This document shows positions 26,328-39,032 of a stretch of DNA of 41,597 nt, piece after piece. The DNA lies in the NCBI GenBank assembly GCA_023262965.1, contig JALQXX010000010.1, forward strand, positions 1 through 41,597, given 5' to 3'. A model generated the notes under the pieces. The model did no database searches, was not told the DNA's origin, and worked only from the letters and a program-made list of their open reading frames with translations. A program made the position numbers and the translations under genes. Each line of letters begins with the position of its first letter. Positions within the stretch are counted from its first letter, which is position 1. The stretch is from Candidatus Marinamargulisbacteria bacterium (GTDB lineage: Bacteria; Margulisbacteria; Marinamargulisbacteria; UBA817).

Positions 26328-28292
26328 ATGAAAAATAAAGTTTTAAAAGTTAGTGATTTAGCAAATGAATTTGGGAAGCGGCCCAGAGATTTTATTAAAA
26401 TCTTGCTCGACTTAGGTATTCGCGTCAAATCCGAAAATACGAGGCTCGATTCCGATACTCTCCAGTTGGTTCGAGAGCTATTGTCTAATGAAGAGGCCTA
26501 TATGAATAATCAGATTCAACAGTCTAAAACAATTACATTTTCAAAAGATGATGTAACTATTTTGGATTTTTGCTCGATTATTGATGCGTCCATGAATGAT
26601 GTTATGGGTGTTGTGTTAAAAAAAGGGTTGTTGCTGAATCGCAATTCGGTTATCGATGCGTCTCTCGCTAAGGATATTGCTGCTGATTTAGGCATCACTA
26701 TGGTATTGGACACAGAAGATGTGGATCAAACCGTGATTAAAGATGCTATTACGAACATGAATGATGCAGTAGCTGCCTCAGGAACATTGCGCTCCCGGCC
26801 ACCCGTTGTGACCGTTATGGGTCATGTGGATCACGGGAAAACCTTGTTGCTGGACAACATTCGTTCGACCAATATTGTTGCGGGTGAATCGGGAGGAATT
26901 ACCCAACACATTGGTGCGTATCATGTTCAATTGAGCAATAAAAAGAAAATAACGTTTTTGGATACCCCGGGACATGAAGCCTTCACCGCACTGCGATCCC
27001 GCGGTGCACAGGTTACGGATTTCGCGGTGCTGGTTGTTGCGGCTAATGATGGTATTATGCCCCAAACCGTGGAGGCCATTAACCATGCAAAAGCGGCCGA
27101 TACGCCGATTATTGTTGCGATTAACAAAATTGATTTGCCTGAAGCGGATCCCGATCGGGTTCAGCAGCAGCTAATGGAGTACGGTTTGGTGCCCGAAGTC
27201 TGGGGGGGGACAACCATTGTGTGTCCGATTTCCGCTAAAACTGGGCAAGGAATTGATCATTTATTGGAAATGATTCTATTGTCCGCGGAGGTTCATGAAC
27301 TAAAAACGGTATATGATGGTTTGGCCAATGCCGTGGTTATTGAAGCGTACTTAGATAAACAGCGCGGCCCGATTACATCTATTTTGGTTAAATCGGGGAC
27401 TTTGCAGATTGGAAATTACGTAGCGGTTGGCGATATTTATGGTAAGATTCGCGCCATGATTAACGACAAAGGAGAGTCGGTAACAACGGCATTGCCCTCT
27501 GTGCCCGTGGAGGTCTTGGGACTGTCAGCCGTGCCTACTCCCGGCGATATGTTGGTGGTATATGACAATGAGTCCCTTGCACGACAAGCGGCAGCGGATC
27601 AGGTGGAAATTAAAAAAACACAGGGAACCCAGCGGTTGACAAAGAGCGCCTCGTTGGACACGTTGGCTCAGCAAATTACCGATGGGGATGTTAAAACATT
27701 GAATTTGATTATTAAAGCCGATGTTCATGGGTCCTTGGATGCATTATTGGTGTTAATTAAACAGGTAGAATCCCCAGACGTATCGATTAATGTGATGCAT
27801 GCGGCAACGGGGAATATTAACGATAATGATATTTCCCTGGCGCAGGCCTCAAATGCGATTGTTATTGGATTTCGGGTTCAAGCCACCGGTGATTCACGGA
27901 AAATACGGGATACCCATGGGGTTGATGTGCGATTGTATACGATTATTTATGAAATTGTTACCGATATTGAGCGGGTTATGTCCGGAATGCATACGGTGTC
28001 GTATGTGGAATCCAAGGTGGGAGAAGCCGAGGTTCGTGAGGTGTTTTCATTTTCAAAAGTGGGGGCCATTGCGGGATGTTATGTGACCAACGGCATGATG
28101 CTTCGTCAGGGAATTGTTACGGTCTTGCGAAAAAAGAAGTCGGTATATAAAGGCAAGTTGTCCTCTCTCAAACGGTTTAAAGACGATGTTAAACAGGTGG
28201 ATTCTGGGTATGAGTGTGGGATTGTTTTGGACGGCTTTTCCGGGTATGAGTCGGGTGATGTTATTGAATGTTTTCGGTTGGTTGAGGGATAG
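26328..28292 (+). CDS. infB: Translation initiation factor IF-2
   Basis: A 654-residue GTPase that positions initiator tRNA on the ribosome. The N-terminal IF2_N helix bundle ([20 protein letters not shown]) is followed by a short linker only. The G domain has GHVDHGKT (165-172), [11 protein letters not shown] (188-198), DTPGH (212-216), NKID (266-269) and SAKTG. Domains II-IV follow, ending with the usual C-terminal beta-barrel ([20 protein letters not shown]). The short N-terminal region is like those of compact genomes and many Gram-positive bacteria. It starts 24 bases after nusA; the ylxR and L7Ae-like genes often found between them are missing. Confidence 0.98.
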   Translation: MKNKVLKVSDLANEFGKRPRDFIKILLDLGIRVKSENTRLDSDTLQLVRELLSNEEAYMNNQIQQSKTITFSKDDVTILDFCSIIDASMNDVMGVVLKKGLLLNRNSVIDASLAKDIAADLGITMVLDTEDVDQTVIKDAITNMNDAVAASGTLRSRPPVVTVMGHVDHGKTLLLDNIRSTNIVAGESGGITQHIGAYHVQLSNKKKITFLDTPGHEAFTALRSRGAQVTDFAVLVVAANDGIMPQTVEAINHAKAADTPIIVAINKIDLPEADPDRVQQQLMEYGLVPEVWGGTTIVCPISAKTGQGIDHLLEMILLSAEVHELKTVYDGLANAVVIEAYLDKQRGPITSILVKSGTLQIGNYVAVGDIYGKIRAMINDKGESVTTALPSVPVEVLGLSAVPTPGDMLVVYDNESLARQAAADQVEIKKTQGTQRLTKSASLDTLAQQITDGDVKTLNLIIKADVHGSLDALLVLIKQVESPDVSINVMHAATGNINDNDISLAQASNAIVIGFRVQATGDSRKIRDTHGVDVRLYTIIYEIVTDIERVMSGMHTVSYVESKVGEAEVREVFSFSKVGAIAGCYVTNGMMLRQGIVTVLRKKKSVYKGKLSSLKRFKDDVKQVDSGYECGIVLDGFSGYESGDVIECFRLVEG

Positions 28293-28295
28293 TCT

Positions 28296-28637
28296 GTGTC
28301 ACGAATGGTTCGTGTTGAATCGCTGATAAAGCAAGAGATCGCTCGCATTATTCAGCAAGATTTTCGCAGCAATTTGGGGTTGATTTCCCTAACAGGGATT
28401 AAGTTAGCTAACGATTTTTCAACAGCTATTGTGTATTATTCGCATTTGGGGTCGGAGAGTGAAAAGCGTAAGGCCCTAGATAAACTCAATCGATCCGCCC
28501 CCTTCGTTAAGGGGCAGCTTGGTAAACATATTCGGTTAAAACGTATTCCAGACATTCGATTTCGATTGGATGATTCCTTGGAACGGGGCTTTAATGCCAT
28601 TAAACGATTGGACTCCTTGCATGATCCCCCAGGCTGA
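28296..28637 (+). CDS. rbfA: 30S ribosome-binding factor RbfA
   Basis: A 113-residue KH-fold assembly factor for the 30S subunit. The RbfA pattern is visible: RVESLIKQEIARIIQQDF at the start, LISLTGIKLANDFSTAIVYY (about 29-48), then FVKGQLGKHIRLKRIPDIRF with the conserved L-(R/K)-x-x-P-x-(I/L)-x-F. I take the GTG at 28296 as start because GAGGG lies 7 bases before it. An ATG three codons later is possible. It begins 3 bases after the infB stop. Confidence 0.93.
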   Translation: MSRMVRVESLIKQEIARIIQQDFRSNLGLISLTGIKLANDFSTAIVYYSHLGSESEKRKALDKLNRSAPFVKGQLGKHIRLKRIPDIRFRLDDSLERGFNAIKRLDSLHDPPG

Positions 28638-29550
28638 TTGCGCCATTTTTAATGCATTACCCAAAACAGTAATGGCAACGGTTCATAAAGATCCGGATGG
28701 GGATGCGATTGGCTCATTGTTGGCGTTTGGGACGTTGATGCGTCAGCGAGGTGTTGATGTGGATTTATACGTTCCAGATAATGCCGCCAAATTTGCGATG
28801 TTGCCGGGCTATGAAGCCATTGGCAATAAACCCAAACGGTCCCATTATGATTGGGTGGTTTTTTTGGATTGCGCTAATTTAGATCGCGTGTTGAACGTAG
28901 CAACCTTGCCGACATATGGTGAGAGCATTAATGTGGATCATCATGCTGACAATACGCGGTTTGCTACTCATAATAGGGTGTATGAAGCATCGTCGGTGGG
29001 GGAAATTGTGTATGGCTTATTTCAGCAATTGCGCGTTTCGATAATGCCGGATACGGCGACTCAGTTGTACGCGGCTATATGTTATGACACGGGCAATTTT
29101 CGCTTTTCCAATACCACCGCCGATACCTTTGCGGTCGCATCGGATTTGGTGCGGTTGGGGGCGGATCCCAGTCAGATATCGGATTGGCTGTTTTCGTCAA
29201 AGCCCATGAGTTACTTTAATGATATTCGCACCGGTTTAACCGATTGGTTTGTGCATCCGACCAAGCCCTATATGATTGTGCGTGTCTCCAATGGACCCCA
29301 AACATCGATTGAGAGTCCGGTTAATTTTTTTCGGCAGTTGGAGGGGATTGAGTTGGTGGTGTTGTGTCGAGAGGTCAAGCACGCGGTCTTTAAGTTAAGT
29401 TTTCGAAGCAAATCAATGGTGGATGTTTCGGACATGGCCCGATCCTTTGAAGGTGGGGGACACATTCGTGCAGCGGGGGGCCGGGCGCGGGGCACTTTTG
29501 AGTCGGTTAAGGCGCATATTCAGGCGTTGGCGGATCCATTATGGACGTAA
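28621..29550 (+). CDS. nrnA: DHH-family phosphoesterase, NrnA-like nanoRNase/pAp phosphatase
   Basis: About 309 residues from the ATG at 28621, which overlaps rbfA by 17 bases; the frame opens earlier, at 28570. The DHH domain shows HKDPDGDAIGS (metal motif I), the LDCAN loop, VDHHADN (the name-giving motif) and CYDTGNFRFSN. The C-terminal DHHA1 domain ends in GGGHIRAAGG. NrnA degrades 2-5-nt RNAs and removes the 3' phosphate from pAp. Its place between rbfA and truB is the same as in many Gram-positive bacteria and related phyla. The family is certain; the specific NrnA activity is inferred from context. Confidence 0.92.
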   Translation: MIPQADCAIFNALPKTVMATVHKDPDGDAIGSLLAFGTLMRQRGVDVDLYVPDNAAKFAMLPGYEAIGNKPKRSHYDWVVFLDCANLDRVLNVATLPTYGESINVDHHADNTRFATHNRVYEASSVGEIVYGLFQQLRVSIMPDTATQLYAAICYDTGNFRFSNTTADTFAVASDLVRLGADPSQISDWLFSSKPMSYFNDIRTGLTDWFVHPTKPYMIVRVSNGPQTSIESPVNFFRQLEGIELVVLCREVKHAVFKLSFRSKSMVDVSDMARSFEGGGHIRAAGGRARGTFESVKAHIQALADPLWT

Positions 29551-30233
29551 TGGGATTTTTGGTGGTGGACAAACCCGAAGGCATTACCTCGTATGATGTG
29601 ATTCGGCGACTGAAGCCTTTGGTTCCCCGTAAAACCAAAATTGGCCATTCGGGAACCTTGGATCCCTTTGCCACCGGACTGATGATTATTGCCATTGGTC
29701 AGGCGTATACCAAACAATTGGGGGCCTTAACCGCTTTGGATAAACACTATAATGCCCGTATTGCATTGGGGGTCACGACCGATTCGTATGATTGTGATGG
29801 CGCCGTTGTCGCACAATGGCCGGATCCCATTGCGCTATCCCCCGAGCGTTTTCGCGAGGCCTTGGCCGCGTTTACGGGGACAATTACGCAAGCACCACCC
29901 ATATTTTCGGCAAAAAAAGTCAATGGGAAACCCGCTTACGCGCTGGCTCGAAAAGGGCAGGTCGTTGAGCTAGCCACCCAGTCGGTTACCCTGCATCGGA
30001 TTGATTTGGTGGATTACGCAACCGATTGGTTGGACATTGGTGTGCATTGCTCTAAAGGGACGTACATTCGTACATTGGCGCATGATATTGGGGCGTATTT
30101 GGGGGTTGGCGGGCATTTGAGCCGATTGCAGCGGGTGGGGATTGGGGGCTTGTCCTTGGATCAAGCGGTTGCGTTGGCGGATATATCAGCCGATACCTTA
30201 AGCCAGTATGTGGTGCCCACATTAACCATATAA
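29541..30233 (+). CDS. truB: tRNA pseudouridine(55) synthase TruB (short form)
   Basis: A 230-residue enzyme that converts U55 of tRNA to pseudouridine. The catalytic motif GHSGTLDPFATG has the nucleophile Asp41, and other TruB marks are LVVDKPEGITSYDVI near the N-terminus, FSAKKVNGKPAYALAR, and SKGTYIRTLAHDIG in the C-terminal half. At 230 residues it ends at the catalytic domain and lacks the C-terminal TruB/PUA-type extension of the 300-residue E. coli and Bacillus enzymes. The ATG overlaps the nrnA stop by 10 bases. Confidence 0.95.
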   Translation: MDVMGFLVVDKPEGITSYDVIRRLKPLVPRKTKIGHSGTLDPFATGLMIIAIGQAYTKQLGALTALDKHYNARIALGVTTDSYDCDGAVVAQWPDPIALSPERFREALAAFTGTITQAPPIFSAKKVNGKPAYALARKGQVVELATQSVTLHRIDLVDYATDWLDIGVHCSKGTYIRTLAHDIGAYLGVGGHLSRLQRVGIGGLSLDQAVALADISADTLSQYVVPTLTI

Positions 30234-30234
30234 C

Positions 30235-31101
30235 ATGGTGACGTTAGCCGGATTGGATCAGTATAAAACGGCGGGCTATTCCACGATTTGCTTGGGTATT
30301 TTTGATGGGATGCATCGTGGGCATCGGGAGGTTATGGCCGGAGCCGATGCGGTGGTTACCTGTGATCCTCACCCACAAACGGTGCTTCAACAGACGCCCG
30401 TAGAACGCTTGACCCTTGTGTCGGAGCAAGCCTTATTTGGGCCGCATGTTGTGGTTATTCCCTTTAATGAGCAGGTGGCTAATTTGGATCCTCGGACGTT
30501 TTTAGATGCTATTATTGGGTCGCAATTAGCGCCTAAGCAAATAACTGTGGGGTACGATTTTCGATTTGGTAAACACGCAGCGGGAACCGTGGAAACCTTG
30601 CGCGATTGGGGCCAGGCCAACGATTGTCGTGTAATTGTGGTGCCACCGGTGTATGATGCCGATCGCCCCATCAAAAGCCGGGATATTCGCATTTATATAA
30701 AGACCGATCCCAATCGGGCAATCGCATTGCTGGGACATCCGTATCCGTTAATGGGGACGGTTGTGCTGGGGGAGCAGCGTGGTCGAACATGGGGGTTTCC
30801 AACCGCTAATATGCGTCTGGACCCTCATAAATGTTTGCCACGATGGGGAGTCTATGCCGGATGGGTACCTTTGGATCAAAAACGCCTGCGGGCGATTATT
30901 TATATTGGTCGAAAACCATCGTTTGATGGTCAGTTCCCTCAACCAGAGGTGCATATATTGGATGGCTTTAGCGGGGATCTGTATGGCACGCTATTGACGG
31001 TTTATTTGGAACGATTTATACGTGATGAGCAGTATTTTTCGAGTCAATCGGATTTGAGGCGTCAGATACAAGCGGATATTGATAATTGCTTATTGCTGTG
31101 A
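30235..31101 (+). CDS. ribF: Bifunctional riboflavin kinase/FAD synthetase
   Basis: A 288-residue enzyme that makes FMN and FAD from riboflavin. The N-terminal adenylyltransferase domain has GIFDGMHRGH (21-30, a variant of G-x-F-D-G-V-H-x-G-H), VVTCDPHPQTVL and a later TVGYDFRFGKHAAG. The C-terminal flavokinase domain carries GRTWGFPTANM, the family's PTAN motif, and the EVHILDGFSGDLYG region. The ATG starts one base after the truB stop, closing the operon. Its 3' end overlaps the convergent fliJ by 12 bases, and I see no hairpin terminator between them. Confidence 0.96.
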   Translation: MVTLAGLDQYKTAGYSTICLGIFDGMHRGHREVMAGADAVVTCDPHPQTVLQQTPVERLTLVSEQALFGPHVVVIPFNEQVANLDPRTFLDAIIGSQLAPKQITVGYDFRFGKHAAGTVETLRDWGQANDCRVIVVPPVYDADRPIKSRDIRIYIKTDPNRAIALLGHPYPLMGTVVLGEQRGRTWGFPTANMRLDPHKCLPRWGVYAGWVPLDQKRLRAIIYIGRKPSFDGQFPQPEVHILDGFSGDLYGTLLTVYLERFIRDEQYFSSQSDLRRQIQADIDNCLLL

Positions 31102-31605
31102 TTCCCGACGCCGTTTGGTCGCATCATCATCGTCACGCTGTTGACGTTGGCGATTGACAAAGCGGATGGTTGCGATTTCATCTAAAAATGCCATTTCGGC
31201 TTTTTTAACGTCTTGCTTCCATTGCTCGTGTTTTTTGGACTTATCTTCCTCTAAAATCTTTTTTTCTTTAACGGCTTGAATCAGCGCTTCTTGTTGAATA
31301 TCTTTGGCCTCTTCGGATTCTTTACGAATTGATATTTGTTTGACAATATCTTGCTTTAATTGATCCAGGTGATTGCGTCTCAGCATAACCTGATGAAAAT
31401 CAATCATTTTTCCCGCACTAAGGTGGTCGACTAAATGATATCGTTCGGATAGTTCTTGGTCTTTTAAGCGATTTTCTTTCCCCAGTTCCCGCTCGTAGAT
31501 GGATTTGGCTTCATTAAACTTTTGGTGTTCTTCGGACTCACGCATTTCACGAAATGTTAAGGCGGCGTCTAGATTGTATTCAAATTTTTTGGGGGGTTTG
31601 GCCAT
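31090..31605 (-). CDS. fliJ: FliJ-like flagellar export coiled-coil protein
   Basis: A 171-residue, highly charged protein that is coiled coil nearly throughout. The opening KFEYNLDAALTFREMRESEE matches the FliJ pattern (K-F-x-(F/Y)-x-L-x-x-(V/A)-L-x-x-R-x-x-x-E), and FLDEIATIRFVNRQRQQ near the end recalls the family's conserved C-terminal (E-x-x-x-x-RF) helix. FliJ works inside the FliI hexamer as stalk and escorts chaperones to the export gate. The start overlaps the fliI stop by one base (TAATG). A YscO-type injectisome stalk is the main alternative, but adjacency to a FliI-type ATPase favours FliJ. Confidence 0.8.
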   Translation of the reverse strand: MAKPPKKFEYNLDAALTFREMRESEEHQKFNEAKSIYERELGKENRLKDQELSERYHLVDHLSAGKMIDFHQVMLRRNHLDQLKQDIVKQISIRKESEEAKDIQQEALIQAVKEKKILEEDKSKKHEQWKQDVKKAEMAFLDEIATIRFVNRQRQQRDDDDATKRRRESQQ

Positions 31606-32906
31606 TAACGAAACAATGACGCGAGTAGACCTATCGTTTCATTAAAGGGAAAGGCCTCATTGGTACGTTGTTTTAGGAATGCATTCACAACGTCAATTTT
31701 GGCAATGGCGCGGTCAATCTTGGGATTGCTGCCTTTGATATAGGCCCCGATATTAATCAAATCTTCGGCTTCATCGTATTGTGCCAGGATTTCACGCAGT
31801 TGCCCGACGTATTTTTTATGGTTATCGGATGCCACAACAGAAAAAAGTCGGCTAACACTGTGCCCAATATCAATACAGGGGTAATGATTTTTAGCGGCTA
31901 GGTCACGACTCAGGGAGATGTGGCCGTCTAAAATACCACGGGCCGCATCCGCAATGGGCTCATCAAAATCCCCACCATCCACCAAAACGGTGTAAATGGC
32001 CGTGATGGTGCCGTGTTCAGAGGTGCCGGATCGTTCCATAAGTCGCGGCAGCATGGCAAATACCGATGGGGTATACCCCTTGGTGGTAGGGGGTTCCCCG
32101 GTGGCGAGGCCAATTTCACGTTGCGCCATGGCAAATCGGGTTACGGAATCCATCATAAATAGGACATCGTTGCCTTGATCGCGAAAATACTCCGCAACAG
32201 CGGTTCCCACCATGGGGCATTTGGCCCGAATCAGCGGCACGGTATCGGATGTGGCGCAAATAACCACCGATTTTTTTAATCCTTCGGGGCCCAATGATTC
32301 TTCAATAAAATCATTGACCTCGCGTCCCCGTTCCCCCACCAAACAAATGACGTTGACTTGGCTACTGCAATTGCGCGCAATCATACCCATTAAGGTGCTT
32401 TTTCCCACACCCGATCCCGCAAAAATACCAACACGCTGGCCTTTGCCCAAGGTTAGTACCCCATCAATGGACCTAACACCCACACTGAACACATCCTTAA
32501 TCCGGGGTCGTGAAAATGGATCGGGGGGATCACGGTCAATAGGGTATAAAAAATCGGCCACGATAGGACCTTTGCCATCAATGGGCTCACCCAGGCCATT
32601 CAGAATGCGACCCAATAATCCGTTACCAACCGACACCGATAGCGGTTCCCCCATGGGAAACACCTTGCTGCCGGGGCGAATGCCTACAATACTGCCTAAG
32701 GGCATCATGAGTACCTGATCTTCTTTAAACCCAACAACTTCTGCTTGGATAGCGCCTTGGTTGGTGACCTCAACCTGACACAAGTCCCCAATGGATACCC
32801 CTTGAATTTGGGCTTCAATCACCAATCCCACAACCTTTACCACACGCCCTACAACACGAACCAAATCAATATGGGGCAATGCGTTTAGATACGGATCTAG
32901 ATTCAT
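31605..32906 (-). CDS. fliI: Flagellar-type III export ATPase FliI
   Basis: A 433-residue F1-beta-like hexameric ATPase that powers unfolding and delivery of export substrates. Walker A AGSGVGKST (163-171), the GERGRE motif (191-196), Walker B-region FMMDSVTR (250-257) and the family block GEPPTTKGYTPSVFAMLPRL (270-289) are all present. These are followed by DEPIADAARGILDGHI. The signature fits FliI/SctN. FliI is preferred because FliH and FliJ flank it, but an injectisome SctN cannot be excluded. Its ATG overlaps the fliH TGA (ATGA). Confidence 0.93.
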   Translation of the reverse strand: MNLDPYLNALPHIDLVRVVGRVVKVVGLVIEAQIQGVSIGDLCQVEVTNQGAIQAEVVGFKEDQVLMMPLGSIVGIRPGSKVFPMGEPLSVSVGNGLLGRILNGLGEPIDGKGPIVADFLYPIDRDPPDPFSRPRIKDVFSVGVRSIDGVLTLGKGQRVGIFAGSGVGKSTLMGMIARNCSSQVNVICLVGERGREVNDFIEESLGPEGLKKSVVICATSDTVPLIRAKCPMVGTAVAEYFRDQGNDVLFMMDSVTRFAMAQREIGLATGEPPTTKGYTPSVFAMLPRLMERSGTSEHGTITAIYTVLVDGGDFDEPIADAARGILDGHISLSRDLAAKNHYPCIDIGHSVSRLFSVVASDNHKKYVGQLREILAQYDEAEDLINIGAYIKGSNPKIDRAIAKIDVVNAFLKQRTNEAFPFNETIGLLASLFR

Positions 32907-33586
32907 GACCTGTGTAAAAGGGCTAGTGTGTCAGCCAGAATAGCCAATTTTTCACGAATCGTGATGTCCACAAATCCCAAGTCGGTTTCAATAATGCACC
33001 CACCCCGTTTGATGGTTGAATCATGTTGAAACGTAATTTTTTCAACCCCCACCAAACGGGACTCAATGGTGGGTTGAAATGCTGTAACCGCTTCGGCGTC
33101 ATCGGGATTAATTTTAAATATAATGCGATCCGATCCCGATATTTTGTTGAATGTTTCGCTAATAACCCCTTCGATAATTGCGGGATCCATTTCAACGGCT
33201 TTTTGAATGATTTTTTCAGTCATTGCCAGTGCCAGGGGGACAACCTGATGACTCATGGAGTCAACCAACTCGTTTCGAGCGGCACCCAGGTTGTTTAGAG
33301 CCGTGAGCAGGTCATCAAAATGGTGACCCAATTCATGCAATATATCCTGACGAATGGCGTCACGATCGATGGGGGCTGGCGCGGGTTCGGATGGGGTAGC
33401 GATGGTGACGCGGGTCGGGTCATGGCCACAGTGTGGACAGCTGGATGCGGCCTCGGAATGGAACGATGGTGGTGACGTGGTGGGTGAATGGACCGCAACA
33501 TGGGCGGAGGAACGGGTCTGGGGTCCGGCCGTCAAAACCGATTCGGCCGACATAATGGTGCCGGATTTTAAAATATTCCCACGCAT
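32903..33586 (-). CDS. fliH: FliH-like negative regulator/stator of the export ATPase
   Basis: About 227 residues from the ATG at 33586 (MRGNILKSGTI), chosen because AAAGG lies 8 bases before it and because FliH proteins typically open with (N/R)-I-I-K-S. The frame itself opens at 33658. After a Pro/Ser-rich segment comes a single Cys-pair motif, SCPHCGHDP. Then follow the helical stalk and the conserved FliH/SctL C-terminus: VPLALAMTEKIIQKAVEMDP, FKINPDDAEAV, and IKRGGCIIETDLGFVDITIR. FliH binds FliI and anchors it at the C-ring. The Cys pair is unusual for FliH and could bind metal if the protein dimerises. Confidence 0.85.
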   Translation of the reverse strand: MRGNILKSGTIMSAESVLTAGPQTRSSAHVAVHSPTTSPPSFHSEAASSCPHCGHDPTRVTIATPSEPAPAPIDRDAIRQDILHELGHHFDDLLTALNNLGAARNELVDSMSHQVVPLALAMTEKIIQKAVEMDPAIIEGVISETFNKISGSDRIIFKINPDDAEAVTAFQPTIESRLVGVEKITFQHDSTIKRGGCIIETDLGFVDITIREKLAILADTLALLHRS

Positions 33587-33638
33587 GGGGGTGCCTTTCG
33601 AACGCTCAGATAACGAGGGTTCGTATCGATAATGTTTT

Positions 33639-33689
33639 ATTATAGCCACAAGAACCATTGTAGCGAAAAACCGCTAAAATTGGTATAGT
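33639..33689. promoter_or_regulatory. Divergent promoter region between fliHIJ and lgt
   Basis: On the minus strand a perfect TATAAT (33639-33644) lies about 50 bases before the chosen fliH start, with no convincing -35. On the plus strand TGGTATAGT (33681-33689) looks like an extended -10 for lgt, about 10 bases before its first ATG. Both are read by eye only. Confidence 0.4.
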
Positions 33690-33698
33690 ACCTATAGA

Positions 33699-34464
33699 AT
33701 GCTTTTAACAACGGTAATGGGGATCACATTTCCGGCAATGAATCCCGTGGCTTTTCAGGTGGGGCCGGTTGCCATTCATTGGTATGGGTTGGCGTATATG
33801 GCGGGGTTTTTGGTGGGAGGGCAGTTGGCCAGCTGGATGGTTCAAAGAATGCGGCTGTCCATAGATGTCAATGCGGCCTTAACAGCGATTATGCTGGGGA
33901 TTATTGTGGGTGGACGATTGGGGTATGTGTTGTTTTATGATCTGGGGCACTATAGTACGCATCTGATGGATATTATAGCCGTGTGGAAGGGTGGCATGTC
34001 CTTTCATGGCGGGGCGGTGGGGGCTTTTTTGGGCATGATATGGGCCATGAAGCAGCAGCGAATATCCATCCATGATGGATTGGATGTGTTAGCCTTAGCC
34101 GCAACACCGGGGATTTTTTTTGGCCGTATTGCCAATTTTGTGAATGGAGAGTTGTTTGGTCGCGTCAGTGCGGTGCCATGGGCGATGGTTTTTCCAGACG
34201 GCGGCAGCCTGCCACGTCACCCCTCGCAATTGTATGAAGCCGTGGGGGAAGGGGTGATTTTGGGAATTATTTTGTTGATTGTGTTGCGGTATGCGTATAA
34301 GCCCGGCCGATTATTTACAACGTTTGTGTGTGGGTATGCGTTTATTCGTTTTGTATTGGAATTTACCCGACAACCCGATACCCAAATGGGGTTTTTGATG
34401 GCATCGCTGACGATGGGGCAATGGTTATCTATCGCCATGATGGTTGCCGGTATTGTATGGACAT

Positions 34465-34490
<26 letters not shown>
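33699..34490 (+). CDS. lgt: Prolipoprotein diacylglyceryl transferase Lgt
   Basis: A 263-residue, seven-helix inner-membrane enzyme that transfers diacylglyceryl from phosphatidylglycerol to the lipobox Cys of prolipoproteins. The family blocks are HWYGLAYMAGFLVGG, GGRLGYVLFYDL, GGMSFHGGAVGAFLG, RIANFVNGELFGR (the Lgt signature with the essential Arg/Asn), PRHPSQLYEA and FVLEFTRQPD. The first ATG is at 33699; Met codons at 33717 and 33738 are possible starts if transcription begins near 33696. The enzyme's presence implies bacterial lipoproteins. Confidence 0.96.
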
Positions 34491-36875
<2,385 letters not shown>

Positions 36876-36894
36876 AATGTCCGGGGAGGGACGA

Positions 36895-38550
<1,656 letters not shown>

Positions 38551-38568
38551 TTAAACTCCTTTTTACAA

Positions 38569-38856
38569 TTATCCTTTAATAGCAAGAACATCGGATTCTT
38601 TAATAATCAAATATTCTTTTCCGGCTTCTTTGAATTCTGTCCCACCATATTTAGCAAATATAACGGTGTCACCCACTTTGATTTGAAGGGGGGTTAGTTC
38701 GCCTTTGTCATTGTAACGACCTTGACCAACCGCCAATACTTTACCCAATTGGGGTTTTTCTTGTGCTGCGTCAGGTAAAACAATCCCAGAAGCTGTTTTG
38801 GTTTCAGCGCCTTCCTGCTCCACAATAACGCGATCTGATAGTGGTTTATAATTCAT
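38569..38856 (-). CDS. groES: Co-chaperonin GroES (10 kDa, Cpn10)
   Basis: A 95-residue lid protein of the GroEL chamber. The pattern is [20 protein letters not shown] (with the mobile loop E-x-x-T-x-(S/G)-G-I-V-L-P), then [31 protein letters not shown], and [11 protein letters not shown] at the end. A near-perfect Shine-Dalgarno AAGGAGGAT precedes the ATG. It is the first gene of the groESL operon under CIRCE/HrcA control. Confidence 0.98.
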   Translation of the reverse strand: MNYKPLSDRVIVEQEGAETKTASGIVLPDAAQEKPQLGKVLAVGQGRYNDKGELTPLQIKVGDTVIFAKYGGTEFKEAGKEYLIIKESDVLAIKG

Positions 38857-38875
38857 AATGTATCCTCCTTTGTAT

Positions 38876-38902
38876 TTAGCACTCGATGTTGTTAAGTGCT
38901 AA
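38876..38902. promoter_or_regulatory. CIRCE operator (HrcA binding site)
   Basis: An inverted repeat with TTAGCACTC at 38876-38884 and AAGTGCTAA at 38894-38902, spaced by 9 bases. It matches the CIRCE consensus (TTAGCACTC-N9-GAGTGCTAA) except for one base. It lies 20 bases upstream of the groES ATG, overlapping the expected transcription start, so groESL should be repressed by HrcA and induced by heat. No hrcA gene is in the window. Confidence 0.93.
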
Positions 38903-38907
38903 TCAGT

Positions 38908-38937
38908 ATAATAACGAGGGATTCATTAGAGTAACAA
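38908..38937 (-). promoter_or_regulatory. Probable sigma70 promoter of groESL
   Basis: Read on the minus strand: TTGTTA (38937-38932) as -35 and TATTAT (38913-38908) as -10, with 18 bases between. The predicted start falls inside the CIRCE element, which is the usual arrangement. TATACT a few bases later is a possible alternative -10. Confidence 0.6.
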
Positions 38938-39032
38938 ATCGAAATTTATTGATTCATATAAATGATGGGTGGTAGGGGTTTACGATGGCTCAAATCCGGG
39001 CATAACCCTGGAGATAGGAGTATTCCAAGGGA

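Noticed and set aside
32212-32718. 168-codon plus-strand open frame
   Set aside because: It is antisense to fliI, whose protein has complete catalytic motifs; the composition (Pro/Ser/Arg-rich) is that of an antisense shadow.
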